Shown one piece after another: positions 1-9,645 of a DNA stretch of 64,000 nucleotides. The DNA is taken from NCBI GenBank assembly GCA_050953365.1, contig JBMNMN010000004.1, positions 75,910 to 139,909 on the forward strand, written 5' to 3'. The stretch is from UBA1426 sp050953365. Lineage in GTDB: Bacteria; Bacillota; Clostridia; Peptostreptococcales; Anaerovoracaceae. Each line of letters opens with the position of its first letter. Position 1 is the stretch's first letter. The translations under genes and the position numbers were made by a program. The notes beneath the pieces are model-generated. The model was not told the origin of the DNA, did no database searches, and was given only the letters and a program-made list of their open reading frames with translations.

Positions 1-16
1 TGAAAGGGGTTATCTT

Positions 17-676
17 ATGGGGCTGAAAAGGAAACAGATTGGATTGATATTTCTGATATTGCTGTCTCTTTTTGCTTATAGCTGCTGGATGACTGCAAGC
101 AGCGCCAATACGCTTTCCAACGAAGATTTTATCCGCTTTCACGTGGTGGCCAACAGCAATACAGAGACAGATCAGGCGCTGAAGCATATTGTAAGAGACG
201 GATTGCTTCGGCGCATCAACGAAGGATTGACGGCAGAAGCCATGGCAGCGGCCGATCACAAGCAGAACAAGGTTATTTTGGATATTGACCGTACAAAAGA
301 ATTTATTCAGAGGAATTTGACGGAACTGGAATATGAGGCCAGAAAGATTCTTTCCAGGGAAGGATGTAATTATCCCGTTAAGGCAGAGTTAGCCGTGGCA
401 TGGGTCCCACAGAAAACATATGGTAATATTACCTTTCCTGCCGGCAACTATAATGCTTTAACGGTTACAATCGGTGAAGGCCGAGGTGAGAATTGGTGGT
501 GTGTGCTTTTCCCTCCTCTATGCCTCATCGGAGTGACACCGGAGGATCAGGCCGAAATGGAGGAATTATACAAAGAGGCGATCTTGGATGAAAAATATAA
601 GGAACTGCTTGAAGAATCGGACAAGCCAAAAACCCTTAAGCTTAAATTCAAAGTATCGGAACTGTTAAATGATTAA
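17..676 (+). CDS. spoIIR: Stage II sporulation protein R (SpoIIR)
   Basis: A 219-aa protein with an N-terminal membrane or signal segment (about residues 8-30). The conserved block 'FIRFHVVANSNTETDQALK' is the family signature. SpoIIR is made in the forespore under sigma-F and triggers SpoIIGA to process pro-sigma-E in the mother cell; that role comes from Bacillus and is not shown here. Length matches the family (about 220 aa). A GAAAGGGG ribosome site precedes the ATG. It stands alone, followed by a terminator-like hairpin. It is the main evidence that the organism forms endospores. Confidence 0.93.
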   Translation: MGLKRKQIGLIFLILLSLFAYSCWMTASSANTLSNEDFIRFHVVANSNTETDQALKHIVRDGLLRRINEGLTAEAMAAADHKQNKVILDIDRTKEFIQRNLTELEYEARKILSREGCNYPVKAELAVAWVPQKTYGNITFPAGNYNALTVTIGEGRGENWWCVLFPPLCLIGVTPEDQAEMEELYKEAILDEKYKELLEESDKPKTLKLKFKVSELLND

Positions 677-730
677 TACCATTAGAATTGAATGAGGATC
701 GTTTGCAGTGCAGTTTTATTTGTAGATGAC

Positions 731-776
731 AAGTCCGCCCCCCCGGCCGCCTCATCGGTCCGGGGACTTTTTTATT
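731..776 (+). terminator. Terminator-like hairpin after spoIIR
   Basis: AAGTCC plus CCCGG on the left pair with CCGGGGACTT on the right (761-770), and a run of T follows. The stem is interrupted by extra C residues on the left arm. Confidence 0.6.
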
Positions 777-782
777 TAGTTA

Positions 783-1170
783 TATGTAATCAATTTTCTA
801 TTCGTATATGAAATTATATGTAATGTTATATGTAATTATATGTAATGAAGCTCTGTTCAGAATGTAAGTTACATGTAATAAAGTTCTGGTCTGTTTAAGA
901 ATGTAAAGAAATACTACAGCTTCTGCGCTAAAAGGGATATGAAAATTACGGCTTGCGCGGGTTTCTGAAAATCTAAAAGGTAAATGTGCAAAAATTCAAG
1001 TTGTGCAAGATTTTATATGGTATGTAAGTCATAAATGTGCAAATTTTCAACTTGTGCATTAGTTATTATCTGATGTTAGCTGAAGTCCATTGCATTAATT
1101 GAAATTTTGCACAGATTCGGCGCAAAACGTCTCAATATCCGTGCACAACTTGAAATTTTGCACATCCGGG
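783..1170. repeat. AT-rich intergenic region with short repeats
   Basis: The 745-base gap between spoIIR and the phosphoglucomutase has no convincing gene. It holds several copies of TATATGTAAT (about 783-845) and four copies of an interrupted palindrome of the type GTGCAAAATTTCAA...TTGTGCA, near 985, 1035, 1092 and 1141, in both orientations. Related copies lie near 9775-9925 and 31225-31340. From 1170 to 1421 I see nothing definite. Confidence 0.6.
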
Positions 1171-1421
1171 CGCCGTCCTTTAGAAAAAGGATCGGTCGAG
1201 GAGAGATGGACTACGCCTTTCCGCTGGCAAGCGATTGCCTCGAGTCGCCGAAATGGTTGCAAATTCAGATCTTTTGGCAGGCAGTATCCGCAATCTGCTG
1301 ATAGATTTTCGGCCAGATTATTTGGGTATTTAAGGTTATTTTCACCCAGAGTGAAATGTGATAAAATTGGGTATTAGTGAAAAAGAGCAGAGACTCTAAC
1401 TTGAGAAAGGGAAACGACAGC

Positions 1422-3242
1422 ATGGAACAAGCAATAGATTTTGCGAATGCTCTAAATAAGATGGAAAAATGGCTTTCTCATCCGGGTATGGAGCCGAAAT
1501 TACATAGAGAATTGGCAGCGCTGGAAGACCGGTTGGTAAAGGACTCCGGCGATAAGGAAACGAAAGAAGAGATTCTGGATCGTTTTTATAGAGACTTGGA
1601 TTTTGGTACCGGAGGGATTCGCGGTATTCTCGGCGCCGGAACAAACCGGATGAACATTTTCACCGTACGGCGCGTAACCCAGGGCTTTGCCGATTACCTG
1701 AACAGCCGTTACGCGGGAACGGGCAAACGGCCATCCGTTGCTGTTGCTTACGACAGCCGCAACCGATCCGTTCGGTTTGCCCTGGAAGCAAGCGGCGTTT
1801 TAGCCGGCAACGGTATCGAAGTTTACATATATCCTGAGCTCATGCCCACACCGGCTCTGTCCTTTGCCGTACGCCATTACGGCTGTGCCGGGGGAATCAT
1901 GATCACTGCCAGCCACAATCCGGCAAATTATAACGGCTATAAGATATATAATGAAGAAGGCTGCCAGGTGACAAAGGAAGCTGCCGATCAAATACTTAGC
2001 TGCATCGATAAAGTCGATTTCTTTGACGGTATAAGAACCGCGGATATGGAGCTGGACAGCTTTATTGAGAGCACCTTCTGGGACGGCAAGCGCCATGAAT
2101 TGATCAGCATTATTCCCCAGGATACCATAGACGCCTATATAGAAGCGGTAAAAGCCACGCGGGCGGGAGTAGACTGCAGCGACTTAGAAGTGGTTTTCAC
2201 GCCCCTGAACGGTACGGGCAATAAGCCGGTCCGGAGAATCTTAGAGCAAATCGGCGTGGGGAAGATCCATGTGGTGCCGGAGCAGGAAACCCCGGACGGA
2301 AACTTCCCTACCTGCCCTTATCCCAACCCGGAGAAGGAGGAGGCTCTGTTACGGGGCCTGGCCTTGTGCAGGGAGTTGGAAACGCCCGATCTGCTGCTGG
2401 CTACCGATCCGGACTGCGATCGGCTGGGAATTGCGGTAAGGCATCGGGATGAGGAGAAGGAGACTTCGGTCTTTAGGCGGCTCAGCGGCAACGAAATCGG
2501 GGTGCTGTTATTGGATTTTCTCTGTTCCAACAAAAAGCTGCCCGAAGCGCCGGTGGCCATGAAGACGATCGTTTCCACCAAGATGGCGGAAGCGGTTGTC
2601 TCCGCATACGGCGTTGAAATGATCACCCTGCCTACAGGATTCAAGTACATCGGCGAGCAGATAGGGATGCTTGAGGCCAAAGGCCAGGCAGACCGGTTCG
2701 TATTTGCCTTTGAGGAAAGCTACGGCTATTTAGGAGGCCATTACGTCCGGGACAAGGATGGGGTAAATGCGGCGATGCTGATCTGTGAAGCCGCAGCCTA
2801 CTATAAGAGGCAGGGAAAGACTCTTGTGGACAGAATGGAAGAGCTTTACAATACTTACGGGTGGTACCGAAACGATGTGATTGATTTCGGGTTTGATGGA
2901 GTTTCGGGTATAAATAAAATGAATTCTATCTTATCCAAACTCCGGCAGGACCCGCCGCAGGAAATAACCGGCTTGCGAGTAACGGAACAGGCAGATTACA
3001 GCATCGGCAAGCGCCGGATTCTTGCAGGCAGTTGCGATATGGCCTCCGGATACCGACCCATCGACCTTCCATCGGTGAATGTGTTGGAATACATATTGGA
3101 AGACGGAAGCAGCGTCATTGTGCGGCCTTCCGGTACCGAACCGAAACTGAAGATCTATCTTTCGGCGAAGGGTACAGATTTAGAGAACTCAAAAAATACA
3201 ATCGAAAAACTGCGACAGGCAGTAAAAGAATGGGTAATATAA
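1422..3242 (+). CDS. Phosphoglucomutase / phosphomannomutase (alpha-D-phosphohexomutase family)
   Basis: About 606 aa from the ATG at 1422, which has AAAGGG 9 bases upstream; a GTG at 1377 is in frame but lacks a ribosome site. The enzyme interconverts hexose 1- and 6-phosphates in the cytoplasm and feeds nucleotide-sugar and wall synthesis. Family motifs are present in order: the phosphoserine loop TASHNP (Ser about 164), the metal-binding DPDCDR, the sugar-binding FEESYGY, and the phosphate-binding RPSGTEPKLK near the C-terminus. The PgcA-like long form fits the length. hslO follows after one base, so the two probably share a transcript. Specificity for glucose or mannose cannot be read from sequence. 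Confidence 0.92.
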   Translation: MEQAIDFANALNKMEKWLSHPGMEPKLHRELAALEDRLVKDSGDKETKEEILDRFYRDLDFGTGGIRGILGAGTNRMNIFTVRRVTQGFADYLNSRYAGTGKRPSVAVAYDSRNRSVRFALEASGVLAGNGIEVYIYPELMPTPALSFAVRHYGCAGGIMITASHNPANYNGYKIYNEEGCQVTKEAADQILSCIDKVDFFDGIRTADMELDSFIESTFWDGKRHELISIIPQDTIDAYIEAVKATRAGVDCSDLEVVFTPLNGTGNKPVRRILEQIGVGKIHVVPEQETPDGNFPTCPYPNPEKEEALLRGLALCRELETPDLLLATDPDCDRLGIAVRHRDEEKETSVFRRLSGNEIGVLLLDFLCSNKKLPEAPVAMKTIVSTKMAEAVVSAYGVEMITLPTGFKYIGEQIGMLEAKGQADRFVFAFEESYGYLGGHYVRDKDGVNAAMLICEAAAYYKRQGKTLVDRMEELYNTYGWYRNDVIDFGFDGVSGINKMNSILSKLRQDPPQEITGLRVTEQADYSIGKRRILAGSCDMASGYRPIDLPSVNVLEYILEDGSSVIVRPSGTEPKLKIYLSAKGTDLENSKNTIEKLRQAVKEWVI

Positions 3243-3243
3243 A

Positions 3244-4224
3244 ATGAACAAAGCAATTATCGGAATCGACAATAGCCGATCCTTCCGGGTCTATTTTGCC
3301 ATAACCACAGGGATGGTCGAAGAAGCCAGAAAAACACACAATACCGCTCCCACGGCTACAGCTGCCCTGGGCAGGGTTCTGACGGGCGCGGGTCTTATGG
3401 GATTGATGCTGAAAAACCCCAAAGATAAGCTTACGATACAGTTTAAAGGAGACGGGCCGGCGGGAGAAATCCTCACCACAGCCGCAGGCAGCGGAAAAGT
3501 GAAAGGATATATCTCAAATCCGGATGCGCACCTTCCTTCCCGGGAAGACGGCAAGCTGGATGTGGGCGGCATAGTGGGCAAGGGCACCCTTACGGTGATC
3601 AAGGACCAGGGTCTGAAAGAGCCCTATTTAGGCCGCATCGATCTGGTCAGCGGCGAGATTGCCGAAGATCTCACCGCCTATTTCTTCCTTTCCGAGCAGC
3701 AGCCCTCCTCTGTGGCTCTGGGGGTAAAGGTAGATGTAGACGGCAGTGTAATGGTATCCGGCGGGATGATCATACAAATGTTGCCTGATGCAGATCCGGG
3801 CTCTGTGGATGCGCTTGAAGCCCTCATTGCGGACATGCCTCCTCTTACCGGCATTATAGAAAATCAGATGAAAGAGGGCGTGCCTAAGACCGCGGAAGCT
3901 TTGGCGGAAGAAACTTTCCACAAGATATTTGAAGGCTTGCCTGAAAAATACACCGTGGAAGTTTTGGAATATAGAGATATTGGTTGGGATTGCGATTGTT
4001 CCGTTGAGAGGCTGGAGCAGGTTCTCTTGAGCATGGGAGAAGAGGAACTCAGGAAACTGGTGGAGGAAGACGGCGAAGCCGAGCTGACCTGTCAATTCTG
4101 TACAGAAAAGTACCACTTTGACAAGGAGCACCTTGAAATGCTCCTGCGCGTTGCCACCAAATCAAAAGAGATATTGGAAAGAAGGCGTGAACGCCAAAAA
4201 GAGAAGGAGGAGACCCAATGCTGA
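3244..4224 (+). CDS. hslO: Redox-regulated chaperone Hsp33
   Basis: A 326-aa protein. Hsp33 is a cytosolic holdase activated by oxidation of a zinc-bound Cys cluster. The C-terminal switch is intact: a CxC pair (Cys250, Cys252) and a CxxC pair (Cys283, Cys286). The N-terminal part carries the family pattern 'TATAALGR...MGLML' and 'GDGPAGEI'. It starts one base after the phosphoglucomutase stop and overlaps mscL by 7 bases, so the three genes look co-transcribed. The last 20 residues are very Arg/Glu/Lys-rich. Confidence 0.95.
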   Translation: MNKAIIGIDNSRSFRVYFAITTGMVEEARKTHNTAPTATAALGRVLTGAGLMGLMLKNPKDKLTIQFKGDGPAGEILTTAAGSGKVKGYISNPDAHLPSREDGKLDVGGIVGKGTLTVIKDQGLKEPYLGRIDLVSGEIAEDLTAYFFLSEQQPSSVALGVKVDVDGSVMVSGGMIIQMLPDADPGSVDALEALIADMPPLTGIIENQMKEGVPKTAEALAEETFHKIFEGLPEKYTVEVLEYRDIGWDCDCSVERLEQVLLSMGEEELRKLVEEDGEAELTCQFCTEKYHFDKEHLEMLLRVATKSKEILERRRERQKEKEETQC

Positions 4225-4634
4225 AGGAATTTAAAGAATTTGCGCTGAAGGGCAATGTGATGGACATGGCTGTGGGCGTTGTGATCGGCGGCGCTTTTGG
4301 CAAGATCGTCACTTCGCTGGTGCAGGATATCATGATGCCGATTCTCGGTTTCCTCACTGCGGGAGTGGATTTTACGGATCTTAAGATCGTACTTTCTCCG
4401 GCAGGCGTAAACGAGGCGGGAGAAGAGGTGGCGGAAGCCGCTATAATGTACGGAAACTTTATCCAGACCACCATTGACTTCATTATTATCGCCGCATCTA
4501 TATTCATTGCCATCAAGGCCATCAACAAGCTCAGAAGAAAACAGGAAGTCATCGAAGAGGAAGCGGCGCCTGCCGCGCCTACGGAGGCGGATCTGCTGAC
4601 GGAAATCCGGGACTTGCTTAAAAATAAGCAATAG
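4218..4634 (+). CDS. mscL: Large-conductance mechanosensitive channel MscL
   Basis: A 138-aa membrane protein. The start matches the family: an amphipathic N-terminus (MLKEFKEFALKGNVMDMAVG) runs into the Gly/Ala-rich pore helix TM1 (VVIGGAFGKIVTSLV). TM2 lies at about residues 88-108 (FIIIAASIFIAIKAIN), followed by a charged C-terminal helix. The homopentamer opens under membrane tension to release osmolytes. It overlaps the end of hslO, which suggests translational coupling. The length is normal for the family. Confidence 0.95.
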   Translation: MLKEFKEFALKGNVMDMAVGVVIGGAFGKIVTSLVQDIMMPILGFLTAGVDFTDLKIVLSPAGVNEAGEEVAEAAIMYGNFIQTTIDFIIIAASIFIAIKAINKLRRKQEVIEEEAAPAAPTEADLLTEIRDLLKNKQ

Positions 4635-4814
4635 CATACATAACATGGAACCGGATGGGAATAGGATCGTCTAAATATTAATAAATATAACGAGGAGAAT
4701 TTTTCCCCACCATTCGATCGGGTCGATTGGGGGGGATATTTCCTACGTATCTTTTATGATCTTTAATGGGAAAGAGACCTCCCATAATTAGACTGTTGAG
4801 ATTGGAGACCGGGA

Positions 4815-5891
4815 ATGATAAAATTGGGCGTACTGTTCGGAGGCCGTTCCGGAGAGCATGAGATTTCACTCATGTCCGCTGCTTCCGTGATCAATGCAAT
4901 TGACAAGAGCAAATATGAAGTGGTTCAAATCGGGATAACCCGAGAAGGGGACTGGTACCTCTATGAAGGACCCACGGAAGGGATCGAGGACGGCAGTTGG
5001 GAGCAGGCAGCCAAAGCGGCTCTTGCTGCTGACCCGGAAAAATATGATCTTCAGGTACTTGGGGGTGGTGGAAGATCTCTGAAGCAACGGATTGATTTTG
5101 CACTGCCTATTTTGCATGGGCCTTACGGTGAGGACGGAACCATACAGGGGCTTTTTGAAATGATAGACATCCCTTACGGAGGGAGCGGTGTTACCGGCGC
5201 CGCGCTGACCATGGATAAGATTCTGGCAAAGGCTGTCTGTGAAAAAGCAGGACTGCCTGTGGGACCCTATGTAGCGTTAACAATCCAGGACTTTGAGGAG
5301 AGAGAGCTGCAGCTTTTGCAGCAAATCGAAAAAGAGCTCCGTTATCCCATGTTTGTAAAACCGAGCAATATGGGGTCCAGCGTGGGTATTACAAAGGTAA
5401 GGACAAGAGAAGCGTTGAAAGAAGCCATTGTCAACGCATCCAAATACGATCGCCGCATCCTCGTTGAAGAGGGTATTGACTGCAGGGAGCTGGAGACGGC
5501 AGTCCTGGGCAACGAAAGGCCACAGGTCAGTTGTGTGGGAGAGATTATCCCCTCGGCAGAGTTTTACGATTACAAAGCGAAATATTTTGACGGCGGGCAG
5601 TCGAAGTTGTGCATACCCGCAGACATACCTGCGGAAAAAGCGGAGGAAATTCGTGAGATTGCAGCCAAAGCATACAGTTTACTGGATTGTTGCGGCTATG
5701 CCAGAGCAGACTTTTTCATGGAGAAGGATACAGGGAGAATTCTATTAAATGAGATTAACTCCATACCGGGCTTTACGAAATTCAGCATGTTTCCGCTGCT
5801 TTGGGAAAAAGAGGGTATTTCTTACCCGGAACTGATAGAAAGGATAGTGAGATTGGGATATGAAAAATATAATGCTAAAAATAGTCGGTAA
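4815..5891 (+). CDS. ddl: D-alanine--D-alanine ligase
   Basis: A 358-aa ATP-grasp enzyme that joins two D-Ala residues for peptidoglycan precursors. Visible motifs: N-terminal LFGGRSGEHEISL, HGPYGEDGTIQG, the ATP-grasp VKPSNMGSSVGI, and the C-terminal metal site 'INSIPGFTKFSMFP'. These are the family hallmarks of Ddl. The usual NTxPG here reads NSIPG, a conservative change. The 3' end overlaps the next gene by 32 bases, so both are probably translated from one mRNA. Confidence 0.94.
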   Translation: MIKLGVLFGGRSGEHEISLMSAASVINAIDKSKYEVVQIGITREGDWYLYEGPTEGIEDGSWEQAAKAALAADPEKYDLQVLGGGGRSLKQRIDFALPILHGPYGEDGTIQGLFEMIDIPYGGSGVTGAALTMDKILAKAVCEKAGLPVGPYVALTIQDFEERELQLLQQIEKELRYPMFVKPSNMGSSVGITKVRTREALKEAIVNASKYDRRILVEEGIDCRELETAVLGNERPQVSCVGEIIPSAEFYDYKAKYFDGGQSKLCIPADIPAEKAEEIREIAAKAYSLLDCCGYARADFFMEKDTGRILLNEINSIPGFTKFSMFPLLWEKEGISYPELIERIVRLGYEKYNAKNSR

Positions 5892-6294
5892 ACAGATTAC
5901 CGGTGAAATGGCGGAAGAAACGGAACAGCTGGAGCTGGTTACGGAAGGGAAATACTTTGAGAAGGACGGCGTTGTTTATCTGACATACGATGAGAGTGAC
6001 TTCTCGGGAATGACGGGATGTACTACCAGCCTGGCTATTTCGGGAAATGAGATTTTGATGAAGCGTTCCGGTGAAGCGGTTCCTTTGGACACGGAAATTC
6101 GCTTTGAAAAAGGAAAGCGTTTTACGGGGTATTACGGGACACCTTTCGGCGCCGTGGAGATGGAGGTTCTCACTAACGATGTGGTGAACAACATCAACCC
6201 CGAAGGACCGAAAGGGTCGTTGAACATCGATTACCATATCAGTCTGCGCGGTCTGTCCGAGGGCAGAAGCCGTCTGGATATTGAAATAATATAA
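5860..6294 (+). CDS. DUF1934 (YwiB-like) beta-barrel protein
   Basis: A 144-aa protein matching the DUF1934 family of Firmicutes (a lipocalin-like small barrel of unknown function). The pattern LxYxE...G, TTSLxI, GxTPFGxxxMEVLT and a final 'LDIEI' is typical. It overlaps ddl by 32 bases. A second ATG at 5872 is also possible. No catalytic residues are evident; coupling to ddl suggests an envelope-linked role, but that is inference only. Confidence 0.8.
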   Translation: MKNIMLKIVGKQITGEMAEETEQLELVTEGKYFEKDGVVYLTYDESDFSGMTGCTTSLAISGNEILMKRSGEAVPLDTEIRFEKGKRFTGYYGTPFGAVEMEVLTNDVVNNINPEGPKGSLNIDYHISLRGLSEGRSRLDIEII

Positions 6295-6332
6295 GCATTT
6301 TTGGGACAAGGTGAAGGGAGGCAGCAATTCCA

Positions 6333-7802
6333 ATGAATCCGAAAACCACCAGAGCGGTAGCAAAGTTTATTGCGATTCTTTTAGTTGTGGCCCTCGTGGT
6401 CACTTCTTTTTCCTTTGTATTCTTCTGGGCGGGGACCCCGGCTGTGGTCTACGCAGCTTCTTCGGAAGAGCCGGACTGGAACCGGGAGCTTTTGCGACTT
6501 CGGGATTTCATGATCCAGACGAAAGGCGCTTACAAGGATGATGTCTCCTTCAAAATGCTCATCGATGGAGCTTACCAGGGGATTATCGACTCGTTGGGCG
6601 ATCCCTACAGCGTATATTACAGTTCCGAAAATGAAAGCAAGCAATTTGAGGAATCCGTCAGCGGAGAATTTTTTGGAGTAGGTGTCAGCCTGGAACAGGT
6701 GGGCGGTATATGCAAGGTGGTCGCACCCATTTCGGGAACGCCGGCGGACAGGGCGGGAGTTCTTTCCGGAGATGTGGTGACACAGGTGGACGGACAGGAT
6801 GTCACCGGCATGACCCTGGAGCAAATCGCAAGCCGTCTCAGGGGAGAGGAAGGCACCAAAGTCACAATGACGGTGCAGCGGGACAACAGGATTCTGACTT
6901 TTTCAATGATCCGGGAAAAGATAAAGCTCGCCTCCGTAGACTACAGACTTCTTGAGGACGATATCGGGTACATAAAGATCGCGCAGTTCGACAGCGACGT
7001 ACACTTGGAGTTTAAGAATGCAAAATTGAAGCTTCTGGCCGCCGGAGCTAAATCTTTCATTGTTGACGTGAGGAATAACCCCGGCGGATACGTGGGCGGG
7101 GCGTTGGACATTGCAGAGCAACTCATGCCTGCGGGTCCTATCGTTCATTTTGAGAAGCAAGGTAAAATCGTCGAAACCTTTTCGGCCAACGGAACCGGCA
7201 ATTTGGGCCTGCCGGTGGTATTGCTGATCAATGAAGGCAGCGCAAGCGCTTCGGAAATATTGGCTGCCGCTTGGCAGGACAGCAATACGGCAACATTGGT
7301 GGGGATGAAGACTTACGGTAAAGGCGTTGCCCAGCAGATGATCGATACGGCAGGCGACGGGAAACTGAAGCTTTCCATGTACTATTTCCTCAGCCCCAAC
7401 AAGCATCCCATTGACAAGGTTGGCGTCAAGCCTGATTATGTAGTAAGAAATTATTCGGAATCCGATGTGAGCTTGGCAGAACAGCTATATAACGAGTACA
7501 AAGCCTTTGCGCCAATGGCGGAAAAGAGCAAACCCAAATTGGGAGATACGGGTTTGAACGTGTTTGGAGCTCAACAACGTCTATCGCTATTAGGCTATGG
7601 ACTGAAAATCTCCGGAACGATGGATACTGAAACCGTAGCTGCCGTAAAGGCTTTCCAAGCAGAGAAGGGGCTTTTCCCTTACGGTGTGCTTGACTATTCT
7701 ACAATGAATGCATTGGATAAAGCCGCGTTAGCCTATATCACCGGCGCTGCGGAACAGAAAGACCTGCAGCTCGAGAAAGCAATCGAGCTGTTGAAGAAAT
7801 AA
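6333..7802 (+). CDS. S41 C-terminal processing protease with PDZ and peptidoglycan-binding domains
   Basis: A 489-aa exported protease of the CtpA/CtpB type. Order: an N-terminal transmembrane anchor (about 10-35), a PDZ domain (about 100-190), the S41 peptidase core, then a C-terminal PG_binding_1 repeat (about 405-465, 'LNVFGAQQRLSLLGYG'). The catalytic set is visible: Ser305 in EGSASASE, Lys330 in YGKG and Gln334. AAGGGAGG precedes the ATG. In spore formers such proteases cut SpoIVFA or regulatory proteins outside the membrane; the exact substrate here is unknown. A terminator follows. Confidence 0.92.
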   Translation: MNPKTTRAVAKFIAILLVVALVVTSFSFVFFWAGTPAVVYAASSEEPDWNRELLRLRDFMIQTKGAYKDDVSFKMLIDGAYQGIIDSLGDPYSVYYSSENESKQFEESVSGEFFGVGVSLEQVGGICKVVAPISGTPADRAGVLSGDVVTQVDGQDVTGMTLEQIASRLRGEEGTKVTMTVQRDNRILTFSMIREKIKLASVDYRLLEDDIGYIKIAQFDSDVHLEFKNAKLKLLAAGAKSFIVDVRNNPGGYVGGALDIAEQLMPAGPIVHFEKQGKIVETFSANGTGNLGLPVVLLINEGSASASEILAAAWQDSNTATLVGMKTYGKGVAQQMIDTAGDGKLKLSMYYFLSPNKHPIDKVGVKPDYVVRNYSESDVSLAEQLYNEYKAFAPMAEKSKPKLGDTGLNVFGAQQRLSLLGYGLKISGTMDTETVAAVKAFQAEKGLFPYGVLDYSTMNALDKAALAYITGAAEQKDLQLEKAIELLKK

Positions 7803-7829
7803 TGAAACAAGGCATGGTTTAATGGAAAA

Positions 7830-7858
7830 CAAGGCCGCGGAGGTTTCCCGCGGCCTTG
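7830..7858. terminator. Strong hairpin between converging genes
   Basis: An 11-bp perfect stem, CAAGGCCGCGG / CCGCGGCCTTG, with a 7-base loop. It lies between the S41 protease (+) and DUF1846 (-) genes. The T-tract is poor, so efficiency is uncertain. Confidence 0.65.
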
Positions 7859-7886
7859 TACAATTCCTATGTTCTTATTTTCGTGA

Positions 7887-9398
7887 TTAGTTGAAATATA
7901 GGTTGTTTGTTAGATACTCCGGATCGCTTGTTGCATCGATGCCGAGATCCTTCAGTGTCTGGGTGTCTCTGTCGCTGAGGATTGCCGTGCAATGGGCTTT
8001 GCAGCCGTTCAGCAAAAGCAGCTTTTCAACAGCCACTTGAGCAGAAGGATTGGTGGTAGCCGATATGGTGAGGGCAGACAGCACCTCCTCGCAGTTCAGC
8101 GAGGTTTTTTCATGTTTAAGAATGTTTGTCTTCAGATGCTGTATGGTTTCCAACACGGCGGGAGAGATCAAGTGTATGTCGTCGGAAAGTCTGGAAAGCG
8201 CCTTGATGGCGTTAAGCACCGCCGCTGCAGCCGCAACCATTCTTCTGGAGCTGCGTCCGGTTATGATTCTGCCGTCGGGCAGCTGGAGAGCCATTACAAC
8301 CACATTCTCATATTTGGAATCTAGGGAGCGCTTATATTCAGCATATTCTCTGGCAGGGAGCACCACTTCCCGGTCCGTTATCTTAAGATTCAGTTCATCC
8401 ATGAGAAGCTTTGATCTTGCTACTGCATCTTCGTCGATGATCCCCTTCTTGTAATCGCAGAGGGCGATCAGGTAACGACGTATGATCTCCTGACAGGCTG
8501 CCTCGCGGCAAATCTCATCGTCTGTAATGCTGAAGCCTACGCGATTTACACCCATATCCGTGGGTGATTGGTATTCGGATTCGCGGCCGGTAATTCGTTC
8601 GATAATACGTTTGACAACGGGGAAAATCTCCATGTCCCGGTTGTAGTTTACGGCCGTCTGCCCGTGGGCTTCCAGATGGAAAAAGTCTATCATATTCACA
8701 TCTTTTAAGTCGATGGTAGCCGCTTCGTAAGCCATATTTACGGGGTGCTTTAAAGGAAGATTCCAAATAGGGAAAGTCTCAAATTTCGCGTAGCGCACTT
8801 TTCTGCCATGCTTGTACTCATGGTAAAGCTGAGACAGACAGGTGGCCAGCTTGCCGCTGCCCGGACCCGGACCGTTAACAACTACCAGTGGCTTCGTCAC
8901 TTCGATATAGGGATTGACTCCGTAGCCTTCGTCGCTGACGATGGTGTCCACATCCGTCGGATAACCTTTTGTAAAATAGTGCTTGTATGTTTTAATTCCT
9001 CTGCGGTTCAATTTGTTGATAAATACATTTACAGCAGGGTGATCTTCGTAGCGGGTGATCACAACGCTATTGATGAGCAGGTCGTATTTGCGGAAAATAT
9101 CGATAAGGCGCAGTACTTCCAGGTCATAGGTTATTCCAAAATCCGCCCGTGTCTTATTGGTGGAAATGTCGCCTGCATATACGCAGATGATGATTTCGGT
9201 CTGGTCCTTCATCTTCTGCAACAGTTTAATCTTCGCGTTTTCATCGAAACCCGGAAGGACGCGCGCGGCATGCTTGTCATGAACCAGCTTGCCCCCGAAT
9301 TCCAGATAAAGACGTTCTGCTTTGTTTGAGTTGATACGTTCTAAAATGTATTTAGATTGTTCTTCAATATACTTGTCTGCATCAAAACCTATCCTCAT
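7887..9398 (-). CDS. DUF1846 domain-containing protein
   Basis: About 503 aa. The ATG at 9398 is chosen because AGAGGTG ends 6 bases upstream; the GTG at 9407 falls inside that ribosome site. The protein matches the DUF1846 family throughout (GFDxxKYxxxQS at the start, 'GPGPGSGKLATCLSQ', and conserved 'HPVNMAYEAATIDL'). The GPGSGK loop resembles a nucleotide-binding loop. The family is widespread in Firmicutes; structures exist but the function is not established. Transcribed alone, with its own promoter. Confidence 0.9.
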   Translation of the reverse strand: MRIGFDADKYIEEQSKYILERINSNKAERLYLEFGGKLVHDKHAARVLPGFDENAKIKLLQKMKDQTEIIICVYAGDISTNKTRADFGITYDLEVLRLIDIFRKYDLLINSVVITRYEDHPAVNVFINKLNRRGIKTYKHYFTKGYPTDVDTIVSDEGYGVNPYIEVTKPLVVVNGPGPGSGKLATCLSQLYHEYKHGRKVRYAKFETFPIWNLPLKHPVNMAYEAATIDLKDVNMIDFFHLEAHGQTAVNYNRDMEIFPVVKRIIERITGRESEYQSPTDMGVNRVGFSITDDEICREAACQEIIRRYLIALCDYKKGIIDEDAVARSKLLMDELNLKITDREVVLPAREYAEYKRSLDSKYENVVVMALQLPDGRIITGRSSRRMVAAAAAVLNAIKALSRLSDDIHLISPAVLETIQHLKTNILKHEKTSLNCEEVLSALTISATTNPSAQVAVEKLLLLNGCKAHCTAILSDRDTQTLKDLGIDATSDPEYLTNNLYFN

Positions 9399-9456
9399 CA
9401 TTATCACCTCTTTCCACCCTACTGCGGCCCGTATCCTCTTAAAAACAACATTAAAT

Positions 9457-9485
9457 ATTATAACAAATTGCCTGTCTTAATACAA
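9457..9485 (-). promoter_or_regulatory. Sigma-A-like promoter for the DUF1846 gene
   Basis: On the minus strand TTGTAT (9480-9485), a 17-base spacer and TATAAT (9457-9462), about 60 bases before the start codon. Confidence 0.55.
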
Positions 9486-9531
9486 TGAAAAATCCCCGAG
9501 GAAACAAAATAACATAATTTGGAAATTGCTC

Positions 9532-9559
9532 TTGACAGGGAGCCTTTGCGTGATAGAAT
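9532..9559 (+). promoter_or_regulatory. Sigma-A-like promoter, extended -10
   Basis: TTGACA (9532-9537), 16-base spacer, then TAGAAT (9554-9559) preceded by TGA. It points into the repeat region before the SLH gene at 10065, which would give a leader of about 500 bases. Confidence 0.5.
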
Positions 9560-9645
9560 GTTAATAAATGGAAATAATTACGCACTTTTACAATTATACA
9601 CAGAGGGCAGCCAAGTTCCTTACTTGATGGTATGCATTTTACAAC

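Noticed and set aside
1099..1377. A 92-codon ORF in the gap before the phosphoglucomutase
   Set aside because: No ribosome site, low-quality composition and overlap with the dispersed palindromes.
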